From NCBI RefSeq assembly GCF_030408615.1, contig NZ_CP047187.1, positions 1,612,001 through 1,676,000 on the forward strand: a stretch of DNA of 64,000 nucleotides. The letters are read 5' to 3'. Positions 47,715-56,145 of the stretch are shown one piece after another. Position 1 is the stretch's first letter. Each line of letters opens with the position of its first letter. The notes beneath the pieces are model-generated. The model ran no database searches, had not been told where the DNA came from, and saw nothing but the letters and a program-made list of their open reading frames with translations. The DNA is from Corynebacterium bovis DSM 20582 = CIP 54.80. Lineage in GTDB: Bacteria; Actinomycetota; Actinomycetes; Mycobacteriales; Mycobacteriaceae. The position numbers and the translations under genes are program-made.

Positions 47715-48910
47715 CAGTACCGCGCGGCCCCCGCGAACGGCATGCTGTCGACGCTGCTGACCTGGACCGGGATGCCGTAGTCCGAGGCGTGGACGATCTT
47801 GCCGTCCCCGATGTACATGCCCACGTGGGTGACCCCCGGGTAGAACCCGACGATGTCGCCGGGCTGGAGGGCGTCCCGGCTCACCGGCGTGCCACCGGAG
47901 ACCTGGGCCTGGGACGTGCGCGGGATGGACTTGCCCTGCTGCTGGTAGGCCCAGTACATGAGACCGGAGCAGTCGAAGGCGTCCGGGCCGGCCGCACCCC
48001 ACGAGTACGGGGCCCCGAGCTTGCCGAGGGCGGCCTGCACCGCACCGGTGACGGCCTGGGCGACGTCGCCCGCGGAGCCGAGGGGCCCGGAGCTCACGGC
48101 CTCCTGCACCTGGCCGAGGAACGTCTGGACGTCGACGTCGATCGGGCCGTGCCTGTCGACCCACCGCTGCTTCTGCTCGGGGGACATGCCGTCGACGGCG
48201 GCGGTGATCTGGTCACGGAGGGTGTCCAGCTGGCTGGTCCGCTCCGCCAGCTCCTGCTGCCGGTGGCGCAGGTCGGAGACGGAGAAGTCGGCCGTGGCCT
48301 TCGCCCGCATCGCGGCGGACTTCGCGGACGCCGCCTTCTCCAGGGACTCGCGCATCCGCGTCTGCGTCGCACGGTCGTTGGCCCGGAGGGCGTTGATGTA
48401 CGCGGCGCGGTCGACGGCGGCCTGCGGGGTGCCGGCGCCGGCGATCGCGGCGACCTGCTCGGCCGTGGCCCCGCGGTACTTGGCGTTGGAGAGTTCCGTG
48501 ACGTCCTTCGCCGACGCCGCGGCCTGGGCCTGGGCGGCCTCAGCCTCGCGGCTCGTGCGCTCCACGTCGGCGGCGGCCCGGTCGCGCTCCTGCTGCGCCA
48601 GGCCGATGCCGGAGGTGACCTCCTGGACACGGTCGCTGACGGCCTGGCTCTGCGCGGAGACCGCGCTCAGCCGGTCGAGGAGCGCATCCGCGTCATCCGT
48701 CGGCAGCGGGGAGGTGTCGACGGGCATGTCCGCCGGGTCGACCGGCGCCGGGGGCGCGACGGGTGCGGCGGGCTGCGGTGCCGACTGGTCGGCGGGGGCC
48801 GCCGGGTCCGCGAGGGCGGACGGCGCCGCCGCGGACGCCAGGGTGAGTGAGAGGAGACCGGTGACGGTCCGGCGGGCACGACGACGTGAAGGGAGCGAAT
48901 GCGTGGGCAC
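47714..48910 (-). CDS. Secreted NlpC/P60 peptidoglycan hydrolase with coiled coil
   Basis: A 398-residue RipA/RipC-like endopeptidase that cleaves the peptidoglycan stem peptide during cell separation. The signal peptide ends near ALADPA (about residue 34). A coiled-coil regulatory domain (about 75-230) is rich in Ala, Gln and Lys. The C-terminal NlpC/P60 domain has the catalytic Cys in AFDCSGLMYW and His in THVGMYIGDGKIVHAS. The start is GTG 48910; a TTG two codons upstream (48916), with AGGAAT at closer spacing, is possible. A second NlpC/P60 gene lies 88 nt upstream. Confidence 0.92.
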   Translation of the reverse strand: MPTHSLPSRRRARRTVTGLLSLTLASAAAPSALADPAAPADQSAPQPAAPVAPPAPVDPADMPVDTSPLPTDDADALLDRLSAVSAQSQAVSDRVQEVTSGIGLAQQERDRAAADVERTSREAEAAQAQAAASAKDVTELSNAKYRGATAEQVAAIAGAGTPQAAVDRAAYINALRANDRATQTRMRESLEKAASAKSAAMRAKATADFSVSDLRHRQQELAERTSQLDTLRDQITAAVDGMSPEQKQRWVDRHGPIDVDVQTFLGQVQEAVSSGPLGSAGDVAQAVTGAVQAALGKLGAPYSWGAAGPDAFDCSGLMYWAYQQQGKSIPRTSQAQVSGGTPVSRDALQPGDIVGFYPGVTHVGMYIGDGKIVHASDYGIPVQVSSVDSMPFAGAARY

Positions 48911-48998
48911 GTTCAAGGATTCCTGTCCAGTGGGGCTGACGCTGACAGTCTGCCACATCAGTGTGGGGGGTGTGGCTGAACTGCCGCCGGGGGGTGGA

Positions 48999-49616
48999 TC
49001 AGAACCGGACCGCGTTGTTGACCGGCATGTAGTTGAGGTCGTTCACCTGCACCGGGGAGCCCTCGTTGAGGGCGTTGACGATCTTGTTGTCACCGATGTA
49101 GATGCCGACGTGGGACGCACCCGCGTAGTAGGAGACGATGTCGCCGGGCTGGAGGTCGTCGAGGGAGACCGGGGCCCCACCGTACGCCTGGGCGTCGGAG
49201 GTCCGCGGGATGGCCTTGCCGACCTGCTGGTAGGCCCAGGAGGTGAGCCCGGAGCAGTCGAAGGCGTTGGGGCCGGCGGCGCCCCACGCGTAGGGGCTGC
49301 CGACCTTGGACATCGCGGCGTCGGCGATCTGGCGGCCGACGGAGACGGCGGCGTCGACGGAGGCGGGGACGTCGGACGGGGCGAGCGCCGGGCCACCCTG
49401 GAGCGAACCGGCCGGGGTGCCTACCGGGGCGGCGGGAAGCGCCTGGGAGACCTGGTCGACGAGCTGGTCCGGGACGTCGACGGAGACGTCGGTGCCGGGG
49501 ACCGTGAACGTCGCGGCGTTGGCGGTCGCCGGGGCGACGACGGCGGCGCTGACGCCGACAACGGCGGCGACGGCGGCGGTGCGGCCGGTGTGGTTCTTCT
49601 TGAGGTGCTTGCCCAT
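48999..49616 (-). CDS. Short secreted NlpC/P60 hydrolase
   Basis: A 205-residue secreted hydrolase: the signal peptide ends ATANA at about residue 34, a short linker follows, then an NlpC/P60 domain with AFDCSGLTSW (Cys), SHVGIYIGDNKIV (His) and PGDIVSYY. It lacks the coiled coil of its neighbour, so activity is probably controlled elsewhere. ATG 49616 has GGAAAGG upstream. A long, AT-richer upstream region with several palindromes suggests complex regulation. Confidence 0.93.
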   Translation of the reverse strand: MGKHLKKNHTGRTAAVAAVVGVSAAVVAPATANAATFTVPGTDVSVDVPDQLVDQVSQALPAAPVGTPAGSLQGGPALAPSDVPASVDAAVSVGRQIADAAMSKVGSPYAWGAAGPNAFDCSGLTSWAYQQVGKAIPRTSDAQAYGGAPVSLDDLQPGDIVSYYAGASHVGIYIGDNKIVNALNEGSPVQVNDLNYMPVNNAVRF

Positions 49617-49777
49617 GTGGGTGGAAGCCTTTCCGTGTGAGTCGATTCCTGAGGGGATCGAGGGCGACGGTCGGTCCGCCGGGAGGGGTTAGGTCGGTGA
49701 CGCGGTGGCGGTGTCATCGGCGATGGTCCCGTCGTGGGACCGCGTCTCGCAGACCCCCTTCCTCGAAGGTCTCGAGA

Positions 49778-49807
49778 AGATTACGAAACGGCAACGTTTC
49801 ATGTCCA
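49778..49807 (-). promoter_or_regulatory. Candidate promoter of the short NlpC/P60 gene
   Basis: Minus strand: TGGACA at 49802-49807 and TAATCT at 49778-49783, with 18 nt between. The GAAACG-gcaa-CGTTTC palindrome lies inside the spacer, a possible repressor site. The mRNA leader would be about 155 nt. Confidence 0.5.
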
Positions 49808-49838
49808 GCCCATCGCCCCGACCGCACCCTGTCAGCGC

Positions 49839-49911
49839 TTGTTATGGATCCGTGACCAAACCGGCCAGCCGCCGGGGACCGTCGCGACATCCCGTTGTTA
49901 TCGATCCGTAA
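49839..49911. repeat. Two copies of TTGTTATNGATCCGTRA
   Basis: TTGTTATGGATCCGTGA (49839-49855) and TTGTTATCGATCCGTAA (49895-49911), 56 bp apart (about five helical turns), upstream of the NlpC promoter. They could be MtrA or other regulator sites. Confidence 0.7.
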
Positions 49912-49998
49912 TAAAGACATGACCAGCGCATTTCAGGGCACCCCTTCCGCTGCCCGCGCCGCCCCGACAGGCCCCGACCCGGCCACATTCGGAGTTAC

Positions 49999-50014
49999 TG
50001 TGAGCTTGGTCACA
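49999..50014. promoter_or_regulatory. CRP/GlxR-type operator
   Basis: TGTGAGCTTGGTCACA matches TGTGA-N6-TCACA, the GlxR (CRP-family) consensus in Corynebacterium, between the divergent NlpC and exonuclease genes. Confidence 0.7.
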
Positions 50015-50162
50015 CTCTGTCGCGTGTCTGTCCCAATCACCCCAGGATCACCGCGGGTCACACCGTCCACATCGCCCGGGGACGTCCCCGGGCGGTTCCG
50101 TACCCGTCCGCACGTGCTCGCGGTCCGCGGCGGCCTCCCGGGGGACCGTCCACCCCGCCGGC

Positions 50163-50168
50163 TACGCT
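50163..50168 (+). promoter_or_regulatory. Leaderless -10 (TACGCT) for the exonuclease
   Basis: TACGCT lies 6 nt before GTG 50175. Confidence 0.55.
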
Positions 50169-50174
50169 GGACCC

Positions 50175-51041
50175 GTGCACAGCGACCACCCCGCCGGGCC
50201 CGGCGACAGGGCCCCCGAGACCCCGGCCTCCTCTCCCGCTCCGCGTTCCGTTCCGCCCACCTCCCCGCCCGCATCCACGTCACGCGCCACGTCCGGCACG
50301 ACGACGGCTGGTTCCACCGGAGGCACGTCCGGCACGACGACGGCAGGGTCCACGGGCGCCACGTCCGGCACGACGACGGCAGGGGCCACGGGCGGCACGT
50401 CCGGCACGACGACGCCCCGGGGCACGGTCGACTGGTCGCGGTTCGACGCCGCCTGGGAGCGGTGCGTCGTCGTGGATGTGGAGACCACCGGGCTGGACCC
50501 CGCGACCGACCGCATCATCGAGTGCGCGGTGCTCGTCGTCGACCGCGGGGAGGTCCGTCGGACCCATTCCGCCCTCGTCAATCCCGGACGCCCGCTCCCA
50601 GAGGTCATCACGGGCATCACCGGGATGGTCGACGCCGACCTCGCCGACGCGCCCCGGGCCGACGCCGCCCTCCCCCGGATCCTCGACCTCATCGGGGACC
50701 TGCCGTTGCTCGGCCACAACGTCGCGTTCGACATCGCGTTCCTCGAGGCCGAGGCCCACCGCGCGGGCGTCGACCTGCCGACCGGGGGCCGACCGGGGCC
50801 GCGCATGCGTGACCGGGCGGTGTGCACGGCCGCGGCGGCCCGGGCGGTGATCCCCCGCGCCGCGGTGGGCCGGTACCGGCTGTCGACCCTCAGCGAGTAC
50901 ATCGACGCCCGGCACCGCCCCACCCACCGGGCTGTCGACGACGCCCTGGCGACCCTCGAGCTCTACCGGGTCCTGCGGCGTCACCGTCGCCGCCCCGACC
51001 CCCGGTGGGTGCCGACGGGCCCCTCCACGGCGACACCCTGA
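50175..51041 (+). CDS. DnaQ-like DEDDh 3'-5' exonuclease with Thr-rich linker
   Basis: A 288-residue protein with an RNase-T/DnaQ exonuclease domain at about 90-265. The motifs are CVVVDVETTGLD (Exo I), LLGHNVAFDIAF (Exo II) and HRAVDDALATLEL (Exo III, with the general-base His). Single-domain DnaQ-like proteins may proofread or trim DNA or RNA; the partner is unknown. The N-terminal 85 residues are disordered and contain 12-residue repeats (TSGTTTAGSTGG) encoded by 36-bp DNA repeats at about 50286-50420. GTG 50175 is leaderless. Confidence 0.88.
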   Translation: MHSDHPAGPGDRAPETPASSPAPRSVPPTSPPASTSRATSGTTTAGSTGGTSGTTTAGSTGATSGTTTAGATGGTSGTTTPRGTVDWSRFDAAWERCVVVDVETTGLDPATDRIIECAVLVVDRGEVRRTHSALVNPGRPLPEVITGITGMVDADLADAPRADAALPRILDLIGDLPLLGHNVAFDIAFLEAEAHRAGVDLPTGGRPGPRMRDRAVCTAAAARAVIPRAAVGRYRLSTLSEYIDARHRPTHRAVDDALATLELYRVLRRHRRRPDPRWVPTGPSTATP

Positions 51042-51124
51042 CGCCGCCCACGACCTGTCCACCGCGCCGCGGCCACCGCCCGGATCCCCGTGCCGGGCGC
51101 CATGTGCCCGGGCACGCACATACG

Positions 51125-51165
51125 ACCGCACCCCGCCGTCCCTCTCGGGGATGACGGGGTGCGGT
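51125..51165. terminator. Bidirectional terminator between exonuclease and qcrB
   Basis: ACCGCACCCCG pairs with CGGGGTGCGGT around a partly paired interior. It lies between convergent genes. Confidence 0.65.
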
Positions 51166-51179
51166 GGTGACCGGGGTCA

Positions 51180-51198
51180 GCGCGCGGTGGCCGCGCGC
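51180..51198. terminator. Second hairpin after qcrB
   Basis: GCGCGCGG-tgg-CCGCGCGC, 13 nt past the qcrB stop. It probably contributes to termination or 3'-end stability. Confidence 0.5.
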
Positions 51199-51210
51199 CT
51201 GGCGGGTGGA

Positions 51211-52860
51211 TCAGCTGTCGTAGCGGTCCTCGCCGGACTCCCAGGCCTCCTTGTTGCGCTCCTGGAGCTTCTCGAACATCTCCTTGCGCTCGTGGTGGTT
51301 CGCTTCCTCGATGCTCTCCGCGGTGTCCGCGACCGAGGCCGGGTCCGGGCGGAACATTCCGCCGCGACCGGGCTCGCCCGCCGCGCCGAGCTCGTTCATC
51401 GTCTTCGGGACGACGGCGCCGGCGTACGGCAGCGGGATCGGGTGGCCGTGCTCGTCCACCGGGCCGAGCGGCTGGTGGACCTCGATGAAGCCACCGCTCG
51501 GGAGCTGGCGGATGGTGCCGGTCTCGATACCGTGCTCGAGCACCTCGCGGTCGGACCGCTGGAGGCCCAGGCACAGCCGGTACGCGATGAAGTACGCGGC
51601 CGGCGGGAGCAGGATCAGACCGATGCGGCCGACCCAGGTCATCGCGTTGAGCGAGATCTGGAAGTGGAGGGCGAACAGGTCGTTACCACCGGAGATCGTC
51701 AGGAGCGCGTAGAACACGAGCGCCATGACGCCGAGGGAGGTCCGGACCGGAACGTCCCGCGGACGCTGCAGCAGGTTGTGGTGCGCGTTGTCGCCCGTGA
51801 GCTTCGCCTCGATGAACGGGTAGGCGAAGAGGAGGGCGACGAGGATGCCCAGCATGACCGCGACCCAGAACACCGCCGGGACGGTGTAGTTGCCGAGGTA
51901 GAGCTCCCACGCCGGCATGACACGGGCGGCACCGTCCGTCCACAGCATGTAGATGTCGGGCTGCGAGCCGGCGGAGACCTGCGACGGGTTGTACGGGCCC
52001 AGGTTCCAGATGGAGTTGATCTGGAACAGGCCGCCCAGCAGCGCGACGACACCGAAGGTGATGAGACCGAAGGACACGGAGTGGACGGCGAAGACCGGCA
52101 TGATCCGGACGCCGACGACGTTGCGCTCCGTCCGGCCCGGGCCGGGGAACTGCGTGTGCTTCTGGAACCAGACCAGCGCGAGGTGCGCGGCGATCAGGGC
52201 GAGCAGGATGCCCGGGATGAGCAGCACGTGCGCGATGTACAGGCGCGAGATGATGATGTCGCCCGGGAAGTCACCGGCGAACATGATCCAGTGCATCCAG
52301 GTGCCGATCACCGGCAGGCCGATGATGATCGCGGACATGATGCGCAGGCCCACGCCGGAGAGCAGGTCGTCCGGGAGGGAGTAGCCCATGAAGCCCTCGG
52401 CGACGGACAGGAGGAGCAGCACGCAGCCGATCGCCCAGTTCGCCTCACGCGGCTTGCGGAACGCACCGGTGAAGAAGATGCGCATCATGTGGACCATGAT
52501 CGAGATCGCGAAGAGCAGCGCCGCCCAGTGGTGGACCTGGCGGATGAAGAGGCCGCCACGCACCTCGAAGGAGAGGTTCAGCGCGGTCTCGTACGCGCGG
52601 GACATCTCGACGCCGTTCAGCGGGGCGTACGCACCGTCGTAGATGACCTTCGACATCGAGGGGTCGAAGAAGAGCGTCAGGTACACACCGGACAGGATGA
52701 GGATCACGAAGGAGTACAGCGCGATCTCACCGAGCATGAAGGACCAGTGGGTCGGGAAGACCTTGTTGATCTGCGTGCGCACCATGCCGGCGGCGGTGTA
52801 CCGCTCGTCCATGTTGTTGGCCGCCGTGGCCAGGTGCGACTGTTTCGTTGTCGTTGTCAT
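51211..52860 (-). CDS. qcrB: Cytochrome bc1 complex cytochrome b subunit
   Basis: The 549-residue di-heme cytochrome b of the menaquinol:cytochrome c reductase, part of the actinobacterial bc1-aa3 supercomplex. Eight or more helices are visible. Heme ligands lie in [20 protein letters not shown] and the later MHWIMF and RLYIAHVLL segments. The C-terminal extension of about 120 hydrophilic residues is typical of actinobacteria. ATG 52860 overlaps the qcrA stop (ATGA), and it is the last gene of the ctaE-qcrCAB operon. Confidence 0.98.
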   Translation of the reverse strand: MTTTTKQSHLATAANNMDERYTAAGMVRTQINKVFPTHWSFMLGEIALYSFVILILSGVYLTLFFDPSMSKVIYDGAYAPLNGVEMSRAYETALNLSFEVRGGLFIRQVHHWAALLFAISIMVHMMRIFFTGAFRKPREANWAIGCVLLLLSVAEGFMGYSLPDDLLSGVGLRIMSAIIIGLPVIGTWMHWIMFAGDFPGDIIISRLYIAHVLLIPGILLALIAAHLALVWFQKHTQFPGPGRTERNVVGVRIMPVFAVHSVSFGLITFGVVALLGGLFQINSIWNLGPYNPSQVSAGSQPDIYMLWTDGAARVMPAWELYLGNYTVPAVFWVAVMLGILVALLFAYPFIEAKLTGDNAHHNLLQRPRDVPVRTSLGVMALVFYALLTISGGNDLFALHFQISLNAMTWVGRIGLILLPPAAYFIAYRLCLGLQRSDREVLEHGIETGTIRQLPSGGFIEVHQPLGPVDEHGHPIPLPYAGAVVPKTMNELGAAGEPGRGGMFRPDPASVADTAESIEEANHHERKEMFEKLQERNKEAWESGEDRYDS

Positions 52861-54062
52861 GACTTGCGCTCCCAGAATGCCGGGCCGACGGGCTCGATGA
52901 AGTTGCCCTTGGCGTAGAAGTACCCATCGCTGTCAACGGAGATCGGCAGCTCGGGAAGCGCACGGGCCGCCGGGCCGAAGACCGGCTTGCCGTAGTGCAG
53001 CGCGTCGAACTGCGACTGGTGGCACGGGCAGAGAATGCGGTTGGTCTGCTGCTCGTACAGCGACGTCGGGCACCCGATGTGCGTGCAGATCTTCGAGTAG
53101 GCGTAGTAGTCGCCGTAGTGGAAGTCCTCCTGGCCCTGACGCTGGACGGCGTTGAGCGCGTCCTTGTGCCGCAGGCGGATCAGCATGACGGCGTTCCGCG
53201 AGCCGTGGATGGACTCCATCTGCTCCTCGTAGACGTCACGCTCGGCGTCGTACTTGTCGTTGTCGTTGACCATCTCCTCGGTCATGGGGAACACCGTCTC
53301 CATGCCGCCGGCGGAGAGGTCCTCCGGGCGGAGCCGCACGAGGCGGCTGACGCCGGCCGTGGAGTAGTGGCCGTCGCGCTCCTCGGCGACGGCGCCGGTG
53401 TCGCGGCCGAGGTAGACCTTCTCGTTGTGCTCGGTGAGGGTCCAGCCGGTCGTCCACAGCGTGCCGTCGCCGGAGATCGACATCGCCTTCGGCTTCCACG
53501 GGTTCTTGATGATGCCGCCGAGCGGGAGGATCACGGACAGGCCGGCGAGGGCGGCGCCACCGCCCATGAGGCCCATGAGGACCTTGCGGCGACCCAGCGT
53601 CGACGTCTGCCAGGAGTCGTTGAGCAGCGCGACGAGCGTGCGCCGGTCAACCTCCTCCGACGGACCGTCGTGGCGGCGCTGCACGGAGATCTCGTCCGGG
53701 ACGAAGTCCTTGGAGAACTGCACGGCGCCGATGCCGATGAAGAGGATCGCGAGACCCGCGCTCAGGCCCAGCAGCGGGGTGTACAGGCTGTACATCCCGA
53801 CGCCGTCCTGCTCGAGGTGCTTGTACTCCCACGGCCAGAACAGGTACACGCCGATGAAGACGATGCCCATGAGGATGGCCAGGATGAACCACACGGCGAC
53901 GCGGCGCGAGGCCCGCTTCTCCGCGGGGTCACCGGGGATGGGGAACCGCTCCTTGCGGTACGCGACGGTGACGTCGTCCAGTTCCGTTCCGAGGCGGGCG
54001 AGCTCGTCATTGCTCATCTCCGCGAGCTCGGCCTTGGTGTAGCTGCTTCTGGTCTCACTCAT
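52857..54062 (-). CDS. qcrA: Rieske iron-sulfur subunit of cytochrome bc1
   Basis: The 401-residue actinobacterial Rieske protein, with three N-terminal transmembrane helices (about 58-80, 93-115, 160-185) rather than one. The 2Fe-2S ligands are in CTHIGCPTS and CPCHQSQFD. It transfers electrons from menaquinol to the cytochrome c subunit. ATG 54062 ([13 protein letters not shown]) overlaps the qcrC stop as ATGA; longer in-frame sequence lies within qcrC. Confidence 0.98.
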   Translation of the reverse strand: MSETRSSYTKAELAEMSNDELARLGTELDDVTVAYRKERFPIPGDPAEKRASRRVAVWFILAILMGIVFIGVYLFWPWEYKHLEQDGVGMYSLYTPLLGLSAGLAILFIGIGAVQFSKDFVPDEISVQRRHDGPSEEVDRRTLVALLNDSWQTSTLGRRKVLMGLMGGGAALAGLSVILPLGGIIKNPWKPKAMSISGDGTLWTTGWTLTEHNEKVYLGRDTGAVAEERDGHYSTAGVSRLVRLRPEDLSAGGMETVFPMTEEMVNDNDKYDAERDVYEEQMESIHGSRNAVMLIRLRHKDALNAVQRQGQEDFHYGDYYAYSKICTHIGCPTSLYEQQTNRILCPCHQSQFDALHYGKPVFGPAARALPELPISVDSDGYFYAKGNFIEPVGPAFWERKS

Positions 54063-54964
54063 GACCGGGATCCAATCCACATGGCCGCGCCGATCAGCAC
54101 GACGATACCGACGAACCACATCAACATGCCCTCGGTGACCGGGCCGATACCGCCGAGGTCGTAACCGCCCTGGCTCGGGGTCTCCTTGGCCGACTTGATG
54201 TAGGCGATGATGTCCTTCTTCTCGTCCGCCGTGAGCTGGCGGTCGGAGAACTTCGGCATGTTCTGCGGGCCGGTGAGCATGGCCTGGTAGATCTCCTGCT
54301 CGTTGGCCGGGCCGAGCGGCGGGGCGTACTTGCCGCCCGACAGGGCACCGCCCTTACCCGTGAAGTTGTGGCAGGAGGCGCAGTTCAGCCGGAAGAGATC
54401 GGAACCGCGGGCGACGTCCTTCGGGTCGATCTCGCCGTTCTTGTTGTTCTCACCGCGGAGGGACTCCATGGAGATGGACCCGTCCGCGTCACGGACGATG
54501 CCCGGTCCCCCACCGTTGGCGTTGACGTACGCCGCGAGCGCGAGCGTCTGCTGCTCGTTGTAGCGCGGGGCCTTGCGGCCGGCCTGCGCCTCGTTACGGA
54601 GCATCGGCATGCGGCCGGAGTGCACCTGGAAGTACACGGCGCCTTCGCCGACACCGACGAGGTTCGGCCCGCGGTCACGGACACCCTGGAGGTTCGCACC
54701 GTGGCAGGTGATGCAGGCGACCTGGTAGATCTCCTTGCCCTGCTGGACGAGAGCCGCCTCATCCGTGTTGGCGGTCGCGGTCTGCGGGTCGGGTGTGAGC
54801 GCGTCGGCCAGGAAGCCGGCACCGGTCAAACCGATCAGCAGCGCGAAGGCCCCGGCCAGGGTGCGGCGGAGCCGGCGACGGCTCCTTTTCGTCATGCGGC
54901 CCCGCGTGCGGCGGGACGCCTTGGCGGGAGTCGGGCCCGCGGCAGTGTTGGAGTTGGTATCCAT
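54059..54964 (-). CDS. qcrC: Di-heme cytochrome c subunit of bc1
   Basis: A 301-residue membrane-anchored cytochrome cc1 with two c-type heme motifs (CITCH and CASCH), replacing both cytochrome c1 and soluble cytochrome c in actinobacteria. An Arg-rich N-terminus precedes a membrane segment (about 36-54), and a C-terminal helix ([17 protein letters not shown]) anchors it. Electrons pass directly to CtaC of the aa3 oxidase. ATG 54964 has AAAGGGA about 6 nt upstream. It follows ctaE by 71 nt. Confidence 0.97.
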   Translation of the reverse strand: MDTNSNTAAGPTPAKASRRTRGRMTKRSRRRLRRTLAGAFALLIGLTGAGFLADALTPDPQTATANTDEAALVQQGKEIYQVACITCHGANLQGVRDRGPNLVGVGEGAVYFQVHSGRMPMLRNEAQAGRKAPRYNEQQTLALAAYVNANGGGPGIVRDADGSISMESLRGENNKNGEIDPKDVARGSDLFRLNCASCHNFTGKGGALSGGKYAPPLGPANEQEIYQAMLTGPQNMPKFSDRQLTADEKKDIIAYIKSAKETPSQGGYDLGGIGPVTEGMLMWFVGIVVLIGAAMWIGSRS

Positions 54965-55035
54965 CTTGTTCCCTTTAGCTCGTCATTGGAATGCGATGGG
55001 CTGTAGGCCGGCCAGTGGTCGACCCGAACGGCCTA

Positions 55036-55647
55036 CTACTGGATGAGGTAGATCGTGACCCAGAGGCCGATCCACACGACGTCGACGAAGTGCCAGTAGT
55101 AGGACACGACGACGGCCGCGGTGGCCTGGGCGGGGGTGAACTTGGACTTCATCGTCCGCAGGATGATGACGACGAAGGCCAGGACACCGGCGAGGACGTG
55201 CGCGCCGTGGAAGCCGGTGGTGATGAAGAACACCGACCCGTAGACGCTGCTGTCCACGCGGGTCCCCTCCTCGTAGAGGTGGAAGTACTCGTACCCCTGA
55301 CCGATGAGGAAGATCAGACCCATGACGACGGTGAGGGCGTACCACCGTCGGAGCCCGAAGACGTCACCCCTCTCCGCGGCGAACACGCCCCACTGGGCGG
55401 CGAACGACGATCCCACGAGGACCACCGTGATCACCGCCGCGTACGGGACGTTCAGTTCCGTCGGCTCCGAGGGCCAGTTCCCCTGCGAGTTGGCCTTGGA
55501 CACGAAGTACATCGCGAACAGGCCCGCAAAGAACATCAATTCCTGAGACAGGAACACGATGGTGCCGACACTGACCATGTTCGGCCGGTTCAGTGTCGCG
55601 ACCCGTCGTGTCGCTGCCGTACCTGGGTTTCCAACTGCGCTCGTCAC
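55036..55647 (-). CDS. ctaE: Cytochrome c oxidase subunit III
   Basis: A 203-residue subunit III of aa3 oxidase with five to six helices. [37 protein letters not shown] and [20 protein letters not shown] are strongly conserved. GTG 55647 is preceded by CATACT with 7-nt spacing, suggesting a leaderless operon start; frames farther upstream lack homology. It heads the ctaE-qcrCAB operon. Confidence 0.96.
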   Translation of the reverse strand: MTSAVGNPGTAATRRVATLNRPNMVSVGTIVFLSQELMFFAGLFAMYFVSKANSQGNWPSEPTELNVPYAAVITVVLVGSSFAAQWGVFAAERGDVFGLRRWYALTVVMGLIFLIGQGYEYFHLYEEGTRVDSSVYGSVFFITTGFHGAHVLAGVLAFVVIILRTMKSKFTPAQATAAVVVSYYWHFVDVVWIGLWVTIYLIQ

Positions 55648-55654
55648 GTAGATC

Positions 55655-55660
55655 AGTATG
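55655..55660 (-). promoter_or_regulatory. Candidate leaderless -10 (CATACT) for ctaE
   Basis: CATACT on the minus strand, 7 nt before GTG 55647; one mismatch to TANNNT. Confidence 0.4.
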
Positions 55661-56145
55661 ACGCCTCCAGCCCGCAGAGTCGATTCGCAACCCCGGGAAC
55701 CTTCCAACTCTCTGCAAACCTGCAGGTCGCGGCTGTCAGATTCCCGGGAATCCACCACTAACGGGGTTAGCCGGGAACTTTTCGACCCTCCCGTCCGACG
55801 CAAGCCAAACACCCAGGTCGACACCACGGACCTCAGGCGTCACAGCACAACCGCCGCGTCCCCGTGGCCCACGCGCCCCCACCCCCGGGCCGGGCGCCTC
55901 GACCACCCTGTCACACCCCACCGCCGGCGCCCTCCCCCGGCACCCGGGGCGCCCCGGAGGAGCACCTGCTGCTCCACCCCCGCTAAGCTGGACGGACCTC
56001 ACACCGGACCGCCGCGACGTACCGGGTGCGGCACCCGCCGCACGCACGCCACGCCCGCTGGCGTGCCGACCACACGGGCACGCCACGTGCCCGTGCGTCG
56101 GGCGCGGGTCCGGAGCAGAACTCCCCTGCGGAAAGGCGGAACACC
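55661..56145. other. Divergent ctaE/trpD gap
   Basis: About 485 bases without a gene. The ctaE-proximal part has a GATTCCCGGGAATC palindrome (55739-55752), a CTAAC/GTTAG repeat (55758-55770) and CCGGGAA(C) three times (55693, 55744, 55771). The trpD side has TAAGCT (about 55985) as a -10. It also has two hairpins in the leader, CACGCC/GGCGTG (56050-56065) and CACGGGCACG/CGTGCCCGTG (56073-56095). Confidence 0.65.

Larger units (their letters stand above)
49617..50174. other. AT-richer divergent regulatory gap
   Basis: About 560 bases without a gene. It holds the candidate NlpC promoter, a GAAACG/CGTTTC inverted repeat (49785-49800), a GGTCCC/GGGACC hairpin near 49725-49741, two copies of a 17-bp motif, a CRP/GlxR-type palindrome and the leaderless promoter of the exonuclease. 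Several frames of 60-70 codons lack ribosome-binding sites. Confidence 0.7.

Noticed and set aside
49617..49777. c-di-AMP (ydaO) riboswitch in the leader of the NlpC/P60 gene
   Set aside because: Such genes often carry one in actinobacteria, and CTAACCCC..GGCGG is vaguely like its 3' end, but the other conserved blocks are absent.
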